DNA from: Adiantum capillus-veneris
Taxonomy: Eukaryota; Streptophyta; Polypodiopsida; Polypodiales; Pteridaceae
Length of the DNA stretch: 64,000 nt
Direction: 5' to 3'
NCBI GenBank assembly: GCA_014529385.2
Contig: CM043957.1
Location: forward strand, 66,480,003-66,544,002
A program made the position numbers and the translations under genes. The stretch's first letter is position 1, and every line of letters begins with the position of its first letter. The notes below the pieces were generated by a model that worked only from the letters and a program-made list of their open reading frames with translations, did no database searches and was not told the origin of the DNA. Below are positions 33,781 to 45,799 of this stretch, piece after piece.

Positions 33781-35149
33781 AGCAGTACCGACAACTGACA
33801 CCGGCCTCAAGCCATATTATCTCATCAATATGTACTCTGTCTAACGACTCGTAAATTCCTATACACTTCTCAAGCTGCATAGAACACATACAAACCCTGC
33901 TGAGGCTATAAAATTTTGATATGGCATACCGATCGAGGCCATCGACATGGCATGGAACTGGCCCCCGAGAAAACTTAAACTGGTAATAACTTGCGATTAG
34001 ATCTCTGATTGCTGATCTGAAAAGACCGACGTGCTCCACAAAGTGAGCACTTCAGGCCCATGCATTCACTTTATTTATGTCCCCTCAATTGCAGTTGTCC
34101 AATCCGGTATGGATCTGCATTAACTCAGAATTCAAGCTGACATATAAACTTCCTCACCGTAGTGGCAATTGACGAACGGTAATGACAACCTCGTAGAGCA
34201 CCTTGAGCACCACAGTTCTAGCCCTTCAAATTTCATTTTTAGTCACCTCATACATACTCACTTTTTTAGCATTAAAAACATAAGGTCTGGACCTTGAAGC
34301 CGCATCATCTGGAATACATTTAGCATTAAACTTGTCCTGTTATCAAGTTTTGATCACTACTCAATAAATGTGTAGGCTTCAAAGAAGCTTAGCTTATATT
34401 TCTTTGCTCTTTTTCCCATCATGGAAGCGGAGAGGCACGACACTGCTTTATGTATAGTATAGAAACAATAGGCATTTTAATGGTCTTCTTTCTTATACAA
34501 TAGTTTTCTTTAAACCTCGACTTGGCGCAACTTATCATCTATAAGTAAGTGATAACTTTGCGGCTTTTCAAATAAGTCAACATTTTTTTGTGGGTTAACG
34601 TGTGTATAATCATTTCTTGAAGGTGAATTATGCATGCAAGATTACTGAAGGTCTGCTCTTGATTTCCAATTAGATTGTGCTTGCAACATAGATGCTTTGT
34701 GACGGTCCTTTGGATTCTTCTGTATCTTGTAAAACTGATCCTCAAATGGATTGGATTTTGTCTAATATTGGTTAGCTTGGGTACTACACACTTCCATGGC
34801 ATGACCACTTAAATTAGATGGGAGGCTACTAATTGTCTTATGATATATTATTCTTTCATAGATTTATAAAATACTATTGGCTTATAGAACAAAGGATGTC
34901 AAAAATCACACTCTTTGCACTCTTCCAAGGGCAGGCCTTGTGATTTATGAGCGTTCAATGAGGTTTCAATGGGCTTAAAACCTCTTTCACTCATCTTTGA
35001 AATAGTTTAGTTAAATTTTGTGAGTCTAGAGAGATTTGTCCTTGATACACATCAGTAATTTTTTCTATGAAAGTTCTTATCAACTTGCACTATGTTTTGG
35101 GTGGTGTTCTCCACAATAGTTTTCATTTGGCCTCCTGAATTTTTCGTGT
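33781..35149. other. No gene recognised
   Basis: Only short frames without motifs on either strand. Confidence 0.5.
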
Positions 35150-37150
35150 ATGTAGTCTAGAAGCCACATAAGCCTTTTAGCCTTATTGATCTTTCATTTA
35201 TTACATTTAACCACATATTTTAGGACGTCCTTATATATTCCAGACCAATAAAATTGCCTCTTAACAAGACTACGAGTTTTGTTTAAACCTGGGTGTCCTG
35301 CACTTGGACTATCATGACACTCATGGAGTATATGGCGCCTAATATTTTCATCTTTTGAAACACATATCCTACCTTTGTAGAGTAAATAGCCATCATCTAT
35401 GAAAAAATTCTTCCAATTGAATATTTCTAAAGTAGCAATCGATGCTTCATTCTCATTGGAAACCCCTTGTTCTAGATCCCCTTTCTGAATGGTTTCCCAT
35501 ATTTTGGAATATACAAGATTAGCATGACATTTCTCCCTTAATGACGCAAGTAGATCACTATTGAATCGAGTAAAACTCAGTTCATTTATCATAGGGATCC
35601 TGCTAAGGGAATTTGCTACGACATTATATTTCCCTTTGTGATACCAAGCTCGGAATTGAATTCTTGTAAGAGTGCATACCATCTAGCCTTACGACCCTTC
35701 AACTCTATTTGGTTGGAAAGTCAATGCTTTCCTGATCAAACACTATCATAACCTTAGCTGCACCATATAAATAGTGCTTCCATTTCTTTAATAAATTGAC
35801 AATAGCATACAAATCCCTCTCATATACTGCGTAATTTTTTTGTACATGGTTTAACTTTTTACTATTAGTCGACCCTCCTGCGTTAGAACTGCATCTACAA
35901 CAAAATTACGAGAATATGTCTCAACCACAAAGGGTATATTGGGATCCACAATGCATAAAATTGGAGTTGTAGCTATTGCTACCTTTTATTTTTGCATATT
36001 TTTCTTTTGATTTTTTCCCCACTCAAAGGTCTTTCCCTTTCCTTTGAGTTGGTCATTCATGGGGACTGCTATCTTGGTATTTTGCTTTATGAATCTATGA
36101 TAGAATCCAGAAATTCCTAAGAAGACCTATAGCTCTTTTAGGTTCTTAGGTTCAAGCCATTGAAAAATATCATTGCAAAATAGCATGAACTTTTTTTTAT
36201 TAATCCATCCGAATTCTATCCTTAGAAATTATATGACCAAGATATTTTTCTTTTTTAGCAAAGAATTCACATTTGAATTCCTTTGCATAAAGAGAATTTT
36301 CTCTGAGAAATTGGAACACTTTTCTAAGATGTTCTACATGCTCCTCTCAAGTTTGACTATAGATGAGGATATCATCAAGTAAGATTGCTACAAATTTGCC
36401 TAGATAGGGTTGTGGAACACTATTCATTAGCTTCATAAAAGTAGTTGGTGCGTTGGTAAGCCCAAAATGCATTATTGAAAACCTATAATGCCCATATCTA
36501 GTCCTAAAGGCTCCTTTTGCAACATCTTTAGTCCTTATTCTACCTCGATGATAGCCTAATCATAAGTCCATCTTGGTAAAATACTTGGATCCCTCTAACT
36601 CATCAAAAAGATCTCCCATTCTAGGCATAGGGAACATATTCGTAATTAAAAGATTATTTAGTGCTCTATAGTCGAAACAAAGTCGCATATAACCATCTTT
36701 TTTCTTCACCAATAAGATTGGCGAAGACCATGGAAAATTGCTGGGTTTGATAAAACCTTTATCTACAAAGTCTTTCAATTGCTTTCCTACTTCTAAGTGT
36801 TGTGCTTGGTCTAATCTATAAGGTGGTTTATAGGCAAGATTCACATCTTTAACTTATTCAATATCATGATCTACTTCACCTCATTTAGGAGGTAAAACTT
36901 TTGGTAAATCAATAGGAAAAAAATCTTTACAATCTTCTAGCAAGGCTTTTAAATCACCTTCATAATCACCACAAGAAGACAAAGATGAGTTCAAAACCTG
37001 ATCTTTCATTTCCACATCAAAATCTTTATTTACAAAACAGATCAATACCAAAGCATATACATCACAAATCACAAGACTTTTTATTTACAAGCTTTTGCAA
37101 CTCAAGAGAACATATCAAAGGACTATTTTGACAATCAACTCACTTTAAAA
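35150..37150 (-). pseudogene. Truncated Ty3/gypsy pol fragment D (RT, RNase H, start of integrase)
   Basis: On the minus strand from the right: a linker ending CKDFFPIDLPKVLPP (36,881), then RT with YKPPYRLDQAQHLEVGKQL, GFIKPSNFPWSSPILLVKKK and FDYRALNNLL (36,844-36,560). An L-L-D-D version of the RT active site (LLDDILIYS) lies near 36,380-36,350. RNase H is decayed, ending WYHKGKYNVVANSLSRI (about 35,640). The integrase zinc module HILHECHDSPSAGHPGLNKT with 'YVVKCNK' closes the fragment at about 35,190. The integrase core and LTRs are missing, and it has many stops. It is a different gypsy lineage from elements A and C by sequence. Confidence 0.85.
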
Positions 37151-37804
37151 CTTGATAAGGAGGCTATGCACAAATGTACATAGTACTTTCCCATTTTTTG
37201 TTGATGGGGCATCCTCGCCGGTTTATCTTCTATGCTGTAGTTGTATGTGGGATTTTCCCTTCTTTGATGCCCTCAGAGCTTCATGGGATGTGTGTGAGTA
37301 TTTATGTGTGTGAACCACTACTAAGATTCTTTTTCATTTTTGAACTAAAGAAAAACCACCTCATTTACTGTCAACCAGTTGAGAGAAAGAAATTTTGCCA
37401 TGTCCACCTCCACTCTAGAGGGCTTCAGATGTTAGAGGGCTTCAATTGGTAGTAGTGCAAGATATTCCCCCAATGGCGATCTTGGAAAAGAGCGAGGGTG
37501 CATAGCTTGCTAGCTATGGCATGATGGGAGTAGGTAGTAGCTCCTTGTCACTATTGCAAGAGAGAGAGAGAGTCGCGAATAAAGGGAGTCGTAGACTCGT
37601 AGTATGGGTTGAGAGTGAGCACTACAAGCGATGCTGCAAGGAGGCACTCACATGGAAACTGGTTCTCCGAGGCAAGGCGAGCCTTAGTGTAGGTGTAGCA
37701 AGCCTTAGAATAAGGAGCAATTGTAGCAGGCAACACCAGTGTAGCGACCTTAGAGTAATGAGCCAGCGTAGATGAAAACGACGAACGTGCTTGGATGACG
37801 AGCA
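37151..37804. other. No gene; possible copia leader (-) at the right end
   Basis: A short GAGAG stretch at 37,560. The segment left of 37,805 should be the leader of the copia relic described next, if that is correctly read. Confidence 0.4.
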
Positions 37805-38305
37805 GCTCTAATGCCAATATAGTGTTCTCTGACACAGGAAGCTTTCGATAGCTTCCCACAATTACTCGCACATTGTAAATTACAACAACATCATGAGGTT
37901 CTAAGGCGATCATTGCACACCTAGCTAGGTGCGGGTGCGGTTGGGAGTAGGGGGTTTCTGGCCTCGATAGGGGGGCCGACAGCCTCTGCCCCCAACCGCA
38001 CCTAGCTAGGTGCGTGGTGCCGAGCCTGTAGACGCTTATGATGTTTAACACTATGGGAAAACCGGGGGAGAGAGGATCTCCTTCCCAAAAGGGAAACCGT
38101 CTAAAACTTCTTGTGTGAGTGCTATCAAGCTAGGAATACACACACACACGGGTTGTCAAGCACCGCCTCCCTCCTAGACCAGTGACCGTCGCCCTCCTGC
38201 ATGGGCAAGGCATGAGCCATCTTGATACTTGGCTCTCGTAGCCTTTACCAATTTAACTCTTAATATTTATGGGGCGGTTCACCCGACCATACCCCTAGCT
38301 CAACA
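37805..38305 (-). mobile_element. Copia primer-site relic and LTR, interrupted by a MITE
   Basis: GCTCTAATGCCA at 37,805-37,816 matches the minus-strand tRNA-iMet primer site (GCTCTGATACCA) at 10 of 12 positions. The sequence after it ends ...ACCCCTAGCTCAACA at 38,305, resembling the copia LTR end ACCCCAACA. Subtracting the MITE and its 3-bp duplication leaves about 200 bp, the size of the other copia LTRs here. Confidence 0.5.
37833..38115. mobile_element. CACTA-like MITE 1, 283 bp, target duplication TGA
   Basis: Ends are CACAGGAAG and CTTCTTGTG, flanked by TGA at 37,830-37,832 and 38,116-38,118. The CAC...GTG ends and a 3-bp duplication fit the CACTA (EnSpm) superfamily. The interior forms a hairpin: CACCTAGCTAGGTGCGGGTG near 37,918 pairs with the segment at about 37,989-38,019. 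No coding capacity. Confidence 0.8.
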
Positions 38306-38757
38306 GTGTGGTTGCTCCTCAATATAGGATATGTCATAGTGTGCCTCAAACATTAGCCTCAAGGGAAAGACAAAAGAGAGCAAGGCGGATTGTTAATGAT
38401 CGGCAATTGTCCATCTCCACTCACGTGTCTATGGTCTTGCAATGCCCCATTCCAACTACAACCAACTCAAAGGCTCACAATGTCACTTAGACACACTAGA
38501 GCAAAAAAAGAAACAATGAAAGCAAAAAGTTGGAGCTTCCAAGCATCTCATGTTTCTAATACCATCTACTGGCAACTCTCTTCAACTGACACTCTAGTCA
38601 AGCTTTAACTGACGTTAGTTTTCCGCAATGAACAAAATATAGCATTTGAACTAAATGTGATATTCTAGCAGCTATCAAGAAGTCCTTTCTCTATTGGAAA
38701 TGCTTTCCCAGGGGCCACAATTTTCCCATTTTGGATCTCTCTTCTACTCCACCCCAA

Positions 38758-38795
<38 letters not shown>

Positions 38796-39395
38796 AATTT
38801 TAAGGAAATGATATTATCCACATTTCCTTGACCAAATAAATTCAAGGGGTAGGGAATGGACACATTCCTCATAATACTTGCGACCCATTGGCGACCGGCG
38901 AAGGCCGGGAGCCATGGAGGAGCAGGTATTTTGAGTGAATGGACACTAAGTGTCCATTCCCGACCATGAAGGGTCCGGGGGAGGGGAGCCAACACCATTT
39001 TTTGAGGGAGTAGGCAACACATCAGTCACCAGCGTTGGCAGAGATTGAAGCTTGTAGGTGCACTCAGATACTGTTCAAATTACTACATAGAAGTTAGATT
39101 ACAGAGCCAATGATGGGTTGCATGGACAATCATTACCCATTATGCATGCTGAGGTGTCAGCAGGAGGCAGTATTCCTGTTGTTGAGATGGTCGGCAATAA
39201 TTGGCTGCTATGATAGTTGCATCGACTTGATTTCGGATGTTGAGGTGTCAGGAGCAGGCACGATTCCGACTACTGAGCTGGTGCATGCTGAGTGATCGTC
39301 ACCTACAGCTTTTCTGCATGCTGACTTGGGAAAGATCCCACGGCTGGAGCATTGCATTCCGTGGAAGAAAGTCTAGGCGATGGGGCCAGGAGGCA
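38306..39395. other. No gene; (CT)n at 38,760-38,794
   Basis: A near-perfect palindrome with arms AATGGACACT lies at 38,939-38,959. No coding motif. Confidence 0.5.
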
Positions 39396-39790
39396 CTACC
39401 CCCCGACCCCGGACCTTGACGGGCAAGTTAGCACAATGCCATGAAAATTACATGTGGAAACAAAGAGCAAAGACATGCTATCAACTATCCCTTGATTGAG
39501 GAAATGCCTAAATACACCTCTTAATTCTTCTCGATTTAGGCCTTTGGCAATATAAATATCTACCTCAGTGTTGTGAACATTGTGTACACTCATAAGCGAG
39601 CTGGCAACTCATTTTTACAAATTACAATATTTGCGCAATAGTGAAATGCTTTAGCAAGGTACAAGCTTTGGCAATTAAAAAACCTCAAAACTTTTAAAGA
39701 GCCTAACCAAACTCCATATTCAACAACAATTCTCAGGAGGTCCTTGGTTGTCTCCGGAGCATAATAGTCATCACCGAGAGATTTTCATAA
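39396..39790 (-). pseudogene. Possible copia RNase H remnant
   Basis: On the minus strand the frames read VEYGVWLGSLKVL, then NCQSLYLAKAFHYCANI, then VHNTEVDIYIAKGLN. This resembles the copia RNase H order (…YGVWLGSL, DNQSALYLAKNPVFH, TKHIEVDYHFIRE), with stops and a frameshift. Weak but ordered similarity. Confidence 0.4.
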
Positions 39791-40093
39791 TCATGCGTGG
39801 GTGGGGTATCTTCATAGTCCAACGTTGTACTTTTGTTGGGTCTGGGATAGTCAATTTGCTCGAATGCACCATTTGCAAACTGTGTGCTTGGCTACAAATG
39901 AAAATTCATGCATGAGGTTCAAGAAATAGTGATGAGAAAGAAAGACCAGCTTATATCCCTTGTGGGGATTAAAGTATTCTCTTATAGGATGTACCACTTG
40001 TGAAGGGGCTTGTAGAGGTGTTGGTTGTCGACGCGAATTCGTTCCATTTAGAGCTGGAGCAATACCTATATATATACACACACACACAACACA

Positions 40094-40630
40094 CACAAGA
40101 AGTTTATGACATTTCTCAATGTGGAAAAGGAGCTCTCTTCTCCATATCTTTCCCTAGGGCTCAAAATCATGATCTACTGCTCTTGTGAGGGACCACATGC
40201 TTAACTAGGTGCAGTTGGCACAAGAAGTTTTGGAAAGATTCTCACAATAATTCTCACATTGTAACTTACCTCAACATCATGAGCTTCTGTGAGGGAGGCA
40301 CCACATACCTAGCTAGGTACGATTGGGGCCAGGGGACCGCCGGCCCGGTGGGGGGCCGCCGGTGGGGGGCCGAGGGTCCCCTGCCCCCAATCGTACCTAG
40401 CTAGGTATGTGGTGCCTCCCAAGCAGAAGCTCATGATGTTATGCATTGTATGAAAAACACTGAAAAAGACTCCATTTTCCTACATAAGAGAAATTCTAAA
40501 TCTTCTTGTGTGGGAGCAGGAGAGTGCTTGCCCCCACCTTGGGCCGGCACTCTCTTGCCCCCAATGACACCTAGCTAAGCATGTGGTCCCTCCCTCACAT
40601 CAGATCATGATGTTGTTGCAACACTTAATG
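40094..40630. mobile_element. Older foldback element hosting MITE 2
   Basis: It starts CACAAGAAGTTTATGAC at 40,094. The arm 'gtgagggaccacatgcttaactaggtgcag' near 40,187-40,215 pairs with 'cacctagctaagcatgtggtccctccctcac' at about 40,568-40,598. It is the same family as MITE 1 and 2 but more diverged; the right terminus is not clear. Confidence 0.6.
40219..40510. mobile_element. CACTA-like MITE 2, 292 bp, target duplication TGG
   Basis: Ends CACAAGAAG and CTTCTTGTG, flanked by TGG at 40,216-40,218 and 40,511-40,513. Long arms (about 40,273-40,340 and 40,373-40,440) are nearly perfect reverse complements around a very GC-rich loop. It contains the self-complementary word TACCTAGCTAGGTA in each arm. 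Confidence 0.85.
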
Positions 40631-40678
40631 TAAAAAATTATCTAATACTAAGTTTTAGACACATAGTAAGAGTAAGTA

Positions 40679-42518
40679 TGTAAGGACCCCAATCTCGCCG
40701 ACACCAAAGCGGGATGGTATCATTGACAGGTCTCGAGGCCTACTAGAGTCAGAGTCCTTAAACAAGAAAAATTCCAAGGAATTTACCCTTACCATTGACA
40801 ATGGTTTAGGTTTATAGCCCTAGAAAGAGACGTAGTCCTGTTTCGCAGTGGAAACGAGACCATTAAAAAAAATTTACGGCCCTATATCTTCATCATTCAG
40901 ATTATGGTTTCCTTAGCCAACGCTTTTTTCCCCCTAACATATGTGAGGGCACAGCGCCATTGGTGGATTCCTCTTCCAAGTGAAGAAGTTTCTAAACGTT
41001 TTAGCGTGCGGGAATGGATAGTTACCTGATTAATCAGGTCCACCCGTCCATGATTGACAAACTTAGTCAATCCCCACTTACCAACCCGCACTCACACATG
41101 ATTTCTGTGTTGTTTAATTACTACCACATTCTTTTCACAATTAAAACAATGATTCTTTTTAGCTTTCACAACTGCATTTCATTAAGACAACCTTTGAAAA
41201 CAGCATTGAAGACATTCTTTCACCAAACAAACATCTTTAGACTTGAGACAAGGTACTGTCATTCTGAAGTGTCTCTGACCAGTACTGCCTTGTCTCAAGA
41301 CCACCTATACAGGGGTAAAAAAATGGCACCCATTCCATATTTATAAAAACTCGGGTGGAAAAAGCCATCACCCAAAATCCGGCGCCCATACACCAACCGG
41401 CTGTCCATACAACCGGGCGGTTCCTCTAGGATAAACTTGAAAGTAATATCCACAAACACAAACAAGCACGGGGTAAAGACTCCACGCGTGCTAATTACTC
41501 ATTACCTGGGGTAAAATATTTCCAAGGAATCAGAGGTGTTTTGAGACAAGCTGTCTTAAGGATGGTCAAACATTTCTTTCTTAGGTTAATCAGTCATTAC
41601 CCAATCATTTCTTTCCTATTTACAATCATTGCCGTTGGTTTCGTAGAAGTTACCTTCCATTTACAGCCAGCTTATCCTTCCGAACCTTACGTATGCAATG
41701 TTAACTTAAAAATGAACTTTAAAAGATTTTAAGTGAACAAAATAGAAATCCACCTGGGACTGCTCGTCCATGTGTTGAGCGGGAGCCCGTAGACTTTCCT
41801 CCGTTGGCGTATGGCTAGGCCCAGCCTCATGGTCATTAGTGGCCTTGTTTCTTTTGTTGCTAACATCCTCTTCCTCAGTAAGAGGATTTCCCCTGGTTCT
41901 CTTTGGAGCCATGTAGGCAGCCATTTAAGTTAATCAACTAGAGCTTAATCTTTAGTGATTTCTGTGTAGTAGTCTCTCTAGATGAGAGAGAGTGTGTCAA
42001 GGCTCCGAGTCTAAATTTTTGTGAAGGGAAGGGGGTCTTTTCATAGTTTTTCTAGGCCCCGAGCAGTTCCTGGTAGGTTTTGACACCCCAAGCAGGCCCC
42101 CAGCTTGAAGATGGCGCCAACTGCTGCTAAAGCAGTCTCTGGCAGGTTCCCCCCCAGCTCCACACTTTCCCCATACCTTCCAAAATCGATTTTGGTTAAT
42201 TTTACTGATTTCTAATGATGAAAATTGGAAAATCAGTTAATTCTGGAACCTTAGGATAAGAAAGCCTTTGTCAATAATTATTACTGAAACCATCCAATTT
42301 TTATTAACTAATTGAATTCCTAGTGTAGCCTTCCAGGGCCTGTAACTTTTTCAGTTTTATCGGGTTTTGATTTTTAAAATTACTAACTATAGTAAAGCTC
42401 TGCTTATGATTCCAAAAATACCAATATTAGTCATGATTGAATCCTTCAACAGTGGTTTTCAAGTTAATTTTACAAGATTTGTACAATTTTTAAGGTTACG
42501 AAAACTGGAAACCTTACA
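40679..42518 (-). repeat. 3' LTR of chromovirus C
   Basis: 1840 bp, starts TGTAAGGACCCC and ends AACCTTACA on the plus strand. It contains a conserved 73-codon ORF (41,706-41,924, minus). Confidence 0.93.
41706..41924 (-). CDS. ORF conserved inside chromovirus LTRs (3' LTR copy)
   Basis: An ATG-started 72-residue frame (MAAYMAPKRTRGNPLTEEED..., then SNKRNKATNDHEAGPS). It is rich in Lys/Arg (PKRTR, NKRNK, possible nuclear-targeting patches) and Glu. The same frame is open in the other LTR (48,498-48,719) and is recognisable in the solo LTR at 25,300-25,500 with substitutions and stops. LTRs do not usually code. It could be the first exon of gag lying downstream of the LTR promoter, because gag in this element lacks a clear start. 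Function unknown. Confidence 0.4.
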   Translation of the reverse strand: MAAYMAPKRTRGNPLTEEEDVSNKRNKATNDHEAGPSHTPTEESLRAPAQHMDEQSQVDFYFVHLKSFKVHF

Positions 42519-42531
42519 ATCACCCCAACTT
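42519..42531 (-). promoter_or_regulatory. Polypurine tract of chromovirus C
   Basis: On the minus strand AAGTTGGGGTGAT directly precedes the 3' LTR. Confidence 0.8.
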
Positions 42532-43930
42532 AAGGAATTGAGATGTCATCAACTCAACCGAAATTGGGAAAATCTTTGCGAAGTGATACTTCATCCTCCC
42601 AGGTGGCGTCTTCAGTGGGTAGTCTATCCATTTTACTAAATGTTCTCTGATAACTCTGTTTCTTAGACTCCTTTCCCTAGTGTCGAGAATACAATCTGGT
42701 TGGAGTTCAAGAATTCCCTGCTTCTGCATCACAATCTGTTCGTCATCTAGAGTGTGATTTGGATTTGGGATGTAGGGTTTTAGAAGAGTAATATGGAATA
42801 CATTATGGACCTTGAGGTGCTCAAGCAATTTTAGTTTGTAAGCTTGATCACTGATTAATTTAATCACTTCATAAGGTCCACAATATCTGGGGCTTAGTTT
42901 TTTGTATTTTCCCAAGGATAAAGTGCTTCTTTTTTGCCGTACCCTTAGGAATACTTTATCCCCTTGTTTGAAAACCCAATCAGACCGTTTTTTATCAGCA
43001 TATTGTTTTTGGAGGTCCTTGGCTGCCTGAATGTCTTGTCTTATGGCTTTGGTTTGGGCATCCATCTGCTCCAACATTTTCTTTGAAGCTGCCACTCTTG
43101 TAGTAGGGTCAGAAAAGTTTAGGGGTGATATACATTCATGCCCATAAAGAGCGTTAAATGGTGACATCCCAATGCTTTTATGAAAGGACGAGTTATAGGC
43201 GAATTCCACCATAGGAAGAAATTGGATCCATTTCTGGGGTTCTCTACTACAATAGGCTCTAAGGATGTCTTCAATAACTTGATTCACTCTTTTCGTCTGG
43301 CCGTCTCTCTGAGGGTGATAGGATGTACTGGAACATAGCTGAGTTCCTAAGGATTCAAATAAAGCTTTCCAGAATTTTGAAGTGAATTTTGCATCCACTG
43401 ACTATCCTCTTAGGAAGTCCGTGTAATCTGAAGATCTCTTTGATAAAGAGACGACTTATGTCTGATGCAGTGTAAGTTGTTTTTACAGGCATCAAATGGG
43501 ATACTTTAGTCAGCATATCCACTACCACCATAATGGAGTCGTAACCCCCTTGAATAGTGGGAAGGCCTGTTACAAAGTCCATGCTAATGAGTTCCCACTT
43601 CATTTGAGGAATGTCCAGAGGTTAAAGTTTTCCTGGCATCATTACTCGTTCAGCTTTAATCCTTTGACAGGAAAGACATTGTCTGATGTAGCGAAGTATA
43701 TCTCCTTTCATTCCTGGCTAGAAATAGATTTTCCTTATGGAATTAAGGGTCTTTGAATAACCAGGATGGCCAACAACTGGAGTGTTGTGTCCTTCATAAA
43801 GGATTAGCTCCTCTAATGTTGGATTCTTCGGAATGTAAAGCCGATACTTATAATAGAGAAGCCCATCCTCAAGTGAATAATCCATAATTCTGTCTTTCTC
43901 TTTCTCTTTTAGGTCCTGTTGATTGATAAC
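42532..43930 (-). pseudogene. Integrase and chromodomain of chromovirus C
   Basis: On the minus strand the core starts KWELISMDFVTGLPTIQGGY (first Asp, about 43,600). A frameshift near 43,380 falls in the second Asp motif: the frame restarts at [17 protein letters not shown]. The third motif reads [20 protein letters not shown], with Lys where the catalytic Glu is expected. The tail has [19 protein letters not shown] and [12 protein letters not shown]. It ends in a chromodomain-like block, [20 protein letters not shown] then KWIDYP, which in chromoviruses directs insertion to marked chromatin. Zinc module upstream (about 43,900-43,640) is degraded. Confidence 0.9.
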
Positions 43931-44580
43931 CTATAGAATTTTTTGATAATCCTTATCTTCCAGGGAATCTTCCTTAACCTTGTTTAGGATTGGATTGTCG
44001 ACTGTGGAAATAGCCCCAAGAAAAACCTTATGGCTAAGAGCGTTAGCAACCACATTCTCTTTCCCTGGTTTATATTTTATTTCAAAGTCATATTCCTGTA
44101 AGAGTTCCATCCATCTTCTCTGCCTCATGTTGAGTGTTATTTGTGAGAAAATCCATTTTAAACTCTGATGATTGGTGATTAATTGGAACTTACCCCCTAG
44201 AAGATAGTGCCTCTAGAGTTTTAGAGCATGGATGACAGCTAGGAGTTCCAGATCATGAGTTGGATAATTCAGCTCGTGGATTCTTAATTTTCAAGAAGTA
44301 AAGGCGACTGGTCTGCCTTCTTGGTTTAGACTCCTCCTATGAGTTGTTACCACTTCAAACTCTTGAGTGAAGTCAAGAAGTTTGAGTACAGGGGCTGATG
44401 TGAGATTTTGTTTTAGTTTGAGGAAACAATCCTCCTATTCTTTTCCCCATGTAAGTTTGGTTGTCTTTTTAAGTAACTGCGTCAAGGGTGCGGTGATAAC
44501 TGCATAATCTTTGAAGAAGATTATATACCATCCTATAATGCCCAAAAATCCTTGAATCTCACTGACCGTTTTGGGTTGTG
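43931..44580 (-). pseudogene. RNase H of chromovirus C
   Basis: Its end is clear: RQRRWMELLQEYDFEIKYKP then GKENVVANALSHK (44,128-44,000), the standard gypsy RNase H close. The upstream half (44,170-44,580) is broken by stops. Confidence 0.8.
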
Positions 44581-44581
44581 G

Positions 44582-45190
44582 CTAGTCTATTATATCTTTA
44601 ATCTTTGCAGGGTCTACTGAAATTCCTTCAGGGTTTATTATAAAACCAAGATAACTAACTTCGGGCGTGAAAAACACACATTTACTCATCTTGGCATATA
44701 ACTGATGTTGGCGTAGAAGATGAAGTACTTTACGTACATGGCCTTCATGCTCTTTTTCATCCTTGGAATATACCAGGATATCGTCAAAAAAAACCAACAC
44801 AAAATCATCTAGATATTCTCTGAATATATCCTGCATGAGACGGTTAAAAGTAGCTGGAGCATTCATAAGACAGAAAGGCATCACGATGAACTCATAATGC
44901 CCATACCGGGTGTTGAAAGCAGTTTTGTAAATATCTGCCTCTTTAATCCGGATTTGATGGTAACCTGATCTAAGATCAATTTTTGTGAATACCTTGGCTC
45001 CATGTAATCTATCAAGTAATTCATCGATGCGAGGAATAGGGTACTTATTATTTACCGATACCTAGTTAAGTCCCCTATAGTCTATGAAAAGACGTAAAGA
45101 TCCATCCTTCTTCTTTTGGAATAGAACACGCGCTCCCCAAGGTGAAATACTTGGTCTTATGAATCCTTATTCAATAAGCTGACGAAGCTG
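44582..45190 (-). pseudogene. Reverse transcriptase of chromovirus C
   Basis: Motifs in order on the minus strand: [20 protein letters not shown], a stop near 45,064 in place of a Lys-like position, [17 protein letters not shown], then [35 protein letters not shown] and [10 protein letters not shown] (the YxDD box as F-F-D-D). [18 protein letters not shown] closes the palm. Mostly intact apart from two breaks. Confidence 0.9.
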
Positions 45191-45721
45191 TTCTTTTAAT
45201 TCAATAGCTTCAGGGAGGGACAGTTTGTAGGGTCTTTTTGAAATTGGTTCACTACCTGGAAAGGTTTCTATTTCGTGGTCTATATCCCTTGGAGGAGGTA
45301 AATTTGAGATATCTTCCGAAAATTCCTTAAGCCATTTTGGAGTTGTGTTGTCCCTTGAATCATTTGCCTTATTAAAATTTACTACAAAGATCTGTTGCCC
45401 CTTGCGTAACCCCTTCAGAAGTCGACTAGCCTTAACTAAATGAGCCTTAGGCTTCCCATTTGATCCTTGTACTAATGGTTCTTCACCTAAGTGATTTTTG
45501 AAGGTTAAGTTCCCTTGAGCACAGTGAATTTGGGCTTGATTTTTTATTAACCAATCCATTCCTAGAATACCATCATAGATTCCTACTGGTAGAGTCCGAA
45601 AGTTAGATGAAGTAAGGGATTCTCCTAGTTCAAACTCAAATTCACCGGCTGTAAATTGAAATAGAACCTCTTTCCCATTTGCTAGTTCTACCACTAGTTT
45701 CTTGGTGGGATATTGGTTCAA
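45167..45721 (-). pseudogene. Protease region and pol linker of chromovirus C
   Basis: The frame contains KKLVVELANGKEVLFQF, FRTLPVGIYDGILGMDWL and KNQAQIHCAQGNLTF. The 'GILGMDWL' motif is the C-terminal signature of gypsy proteases. The catalytic D-S-G lies upstream near 45,770 beyond a stop ('ELLIDCGSTHSF'-like text, with Cys for Ser). The linker continues to DIDHEIETFPGSEPISKRPY, entering RT. Confidence 0.75.
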
Positions 45722-45799
45722 TTTAAGTTTCCTTAAACATTTAGGGGAGAGAAAAGAGTGTGTGCTACCACAATCTATAAGTAGTTCAAATTTTTCACC

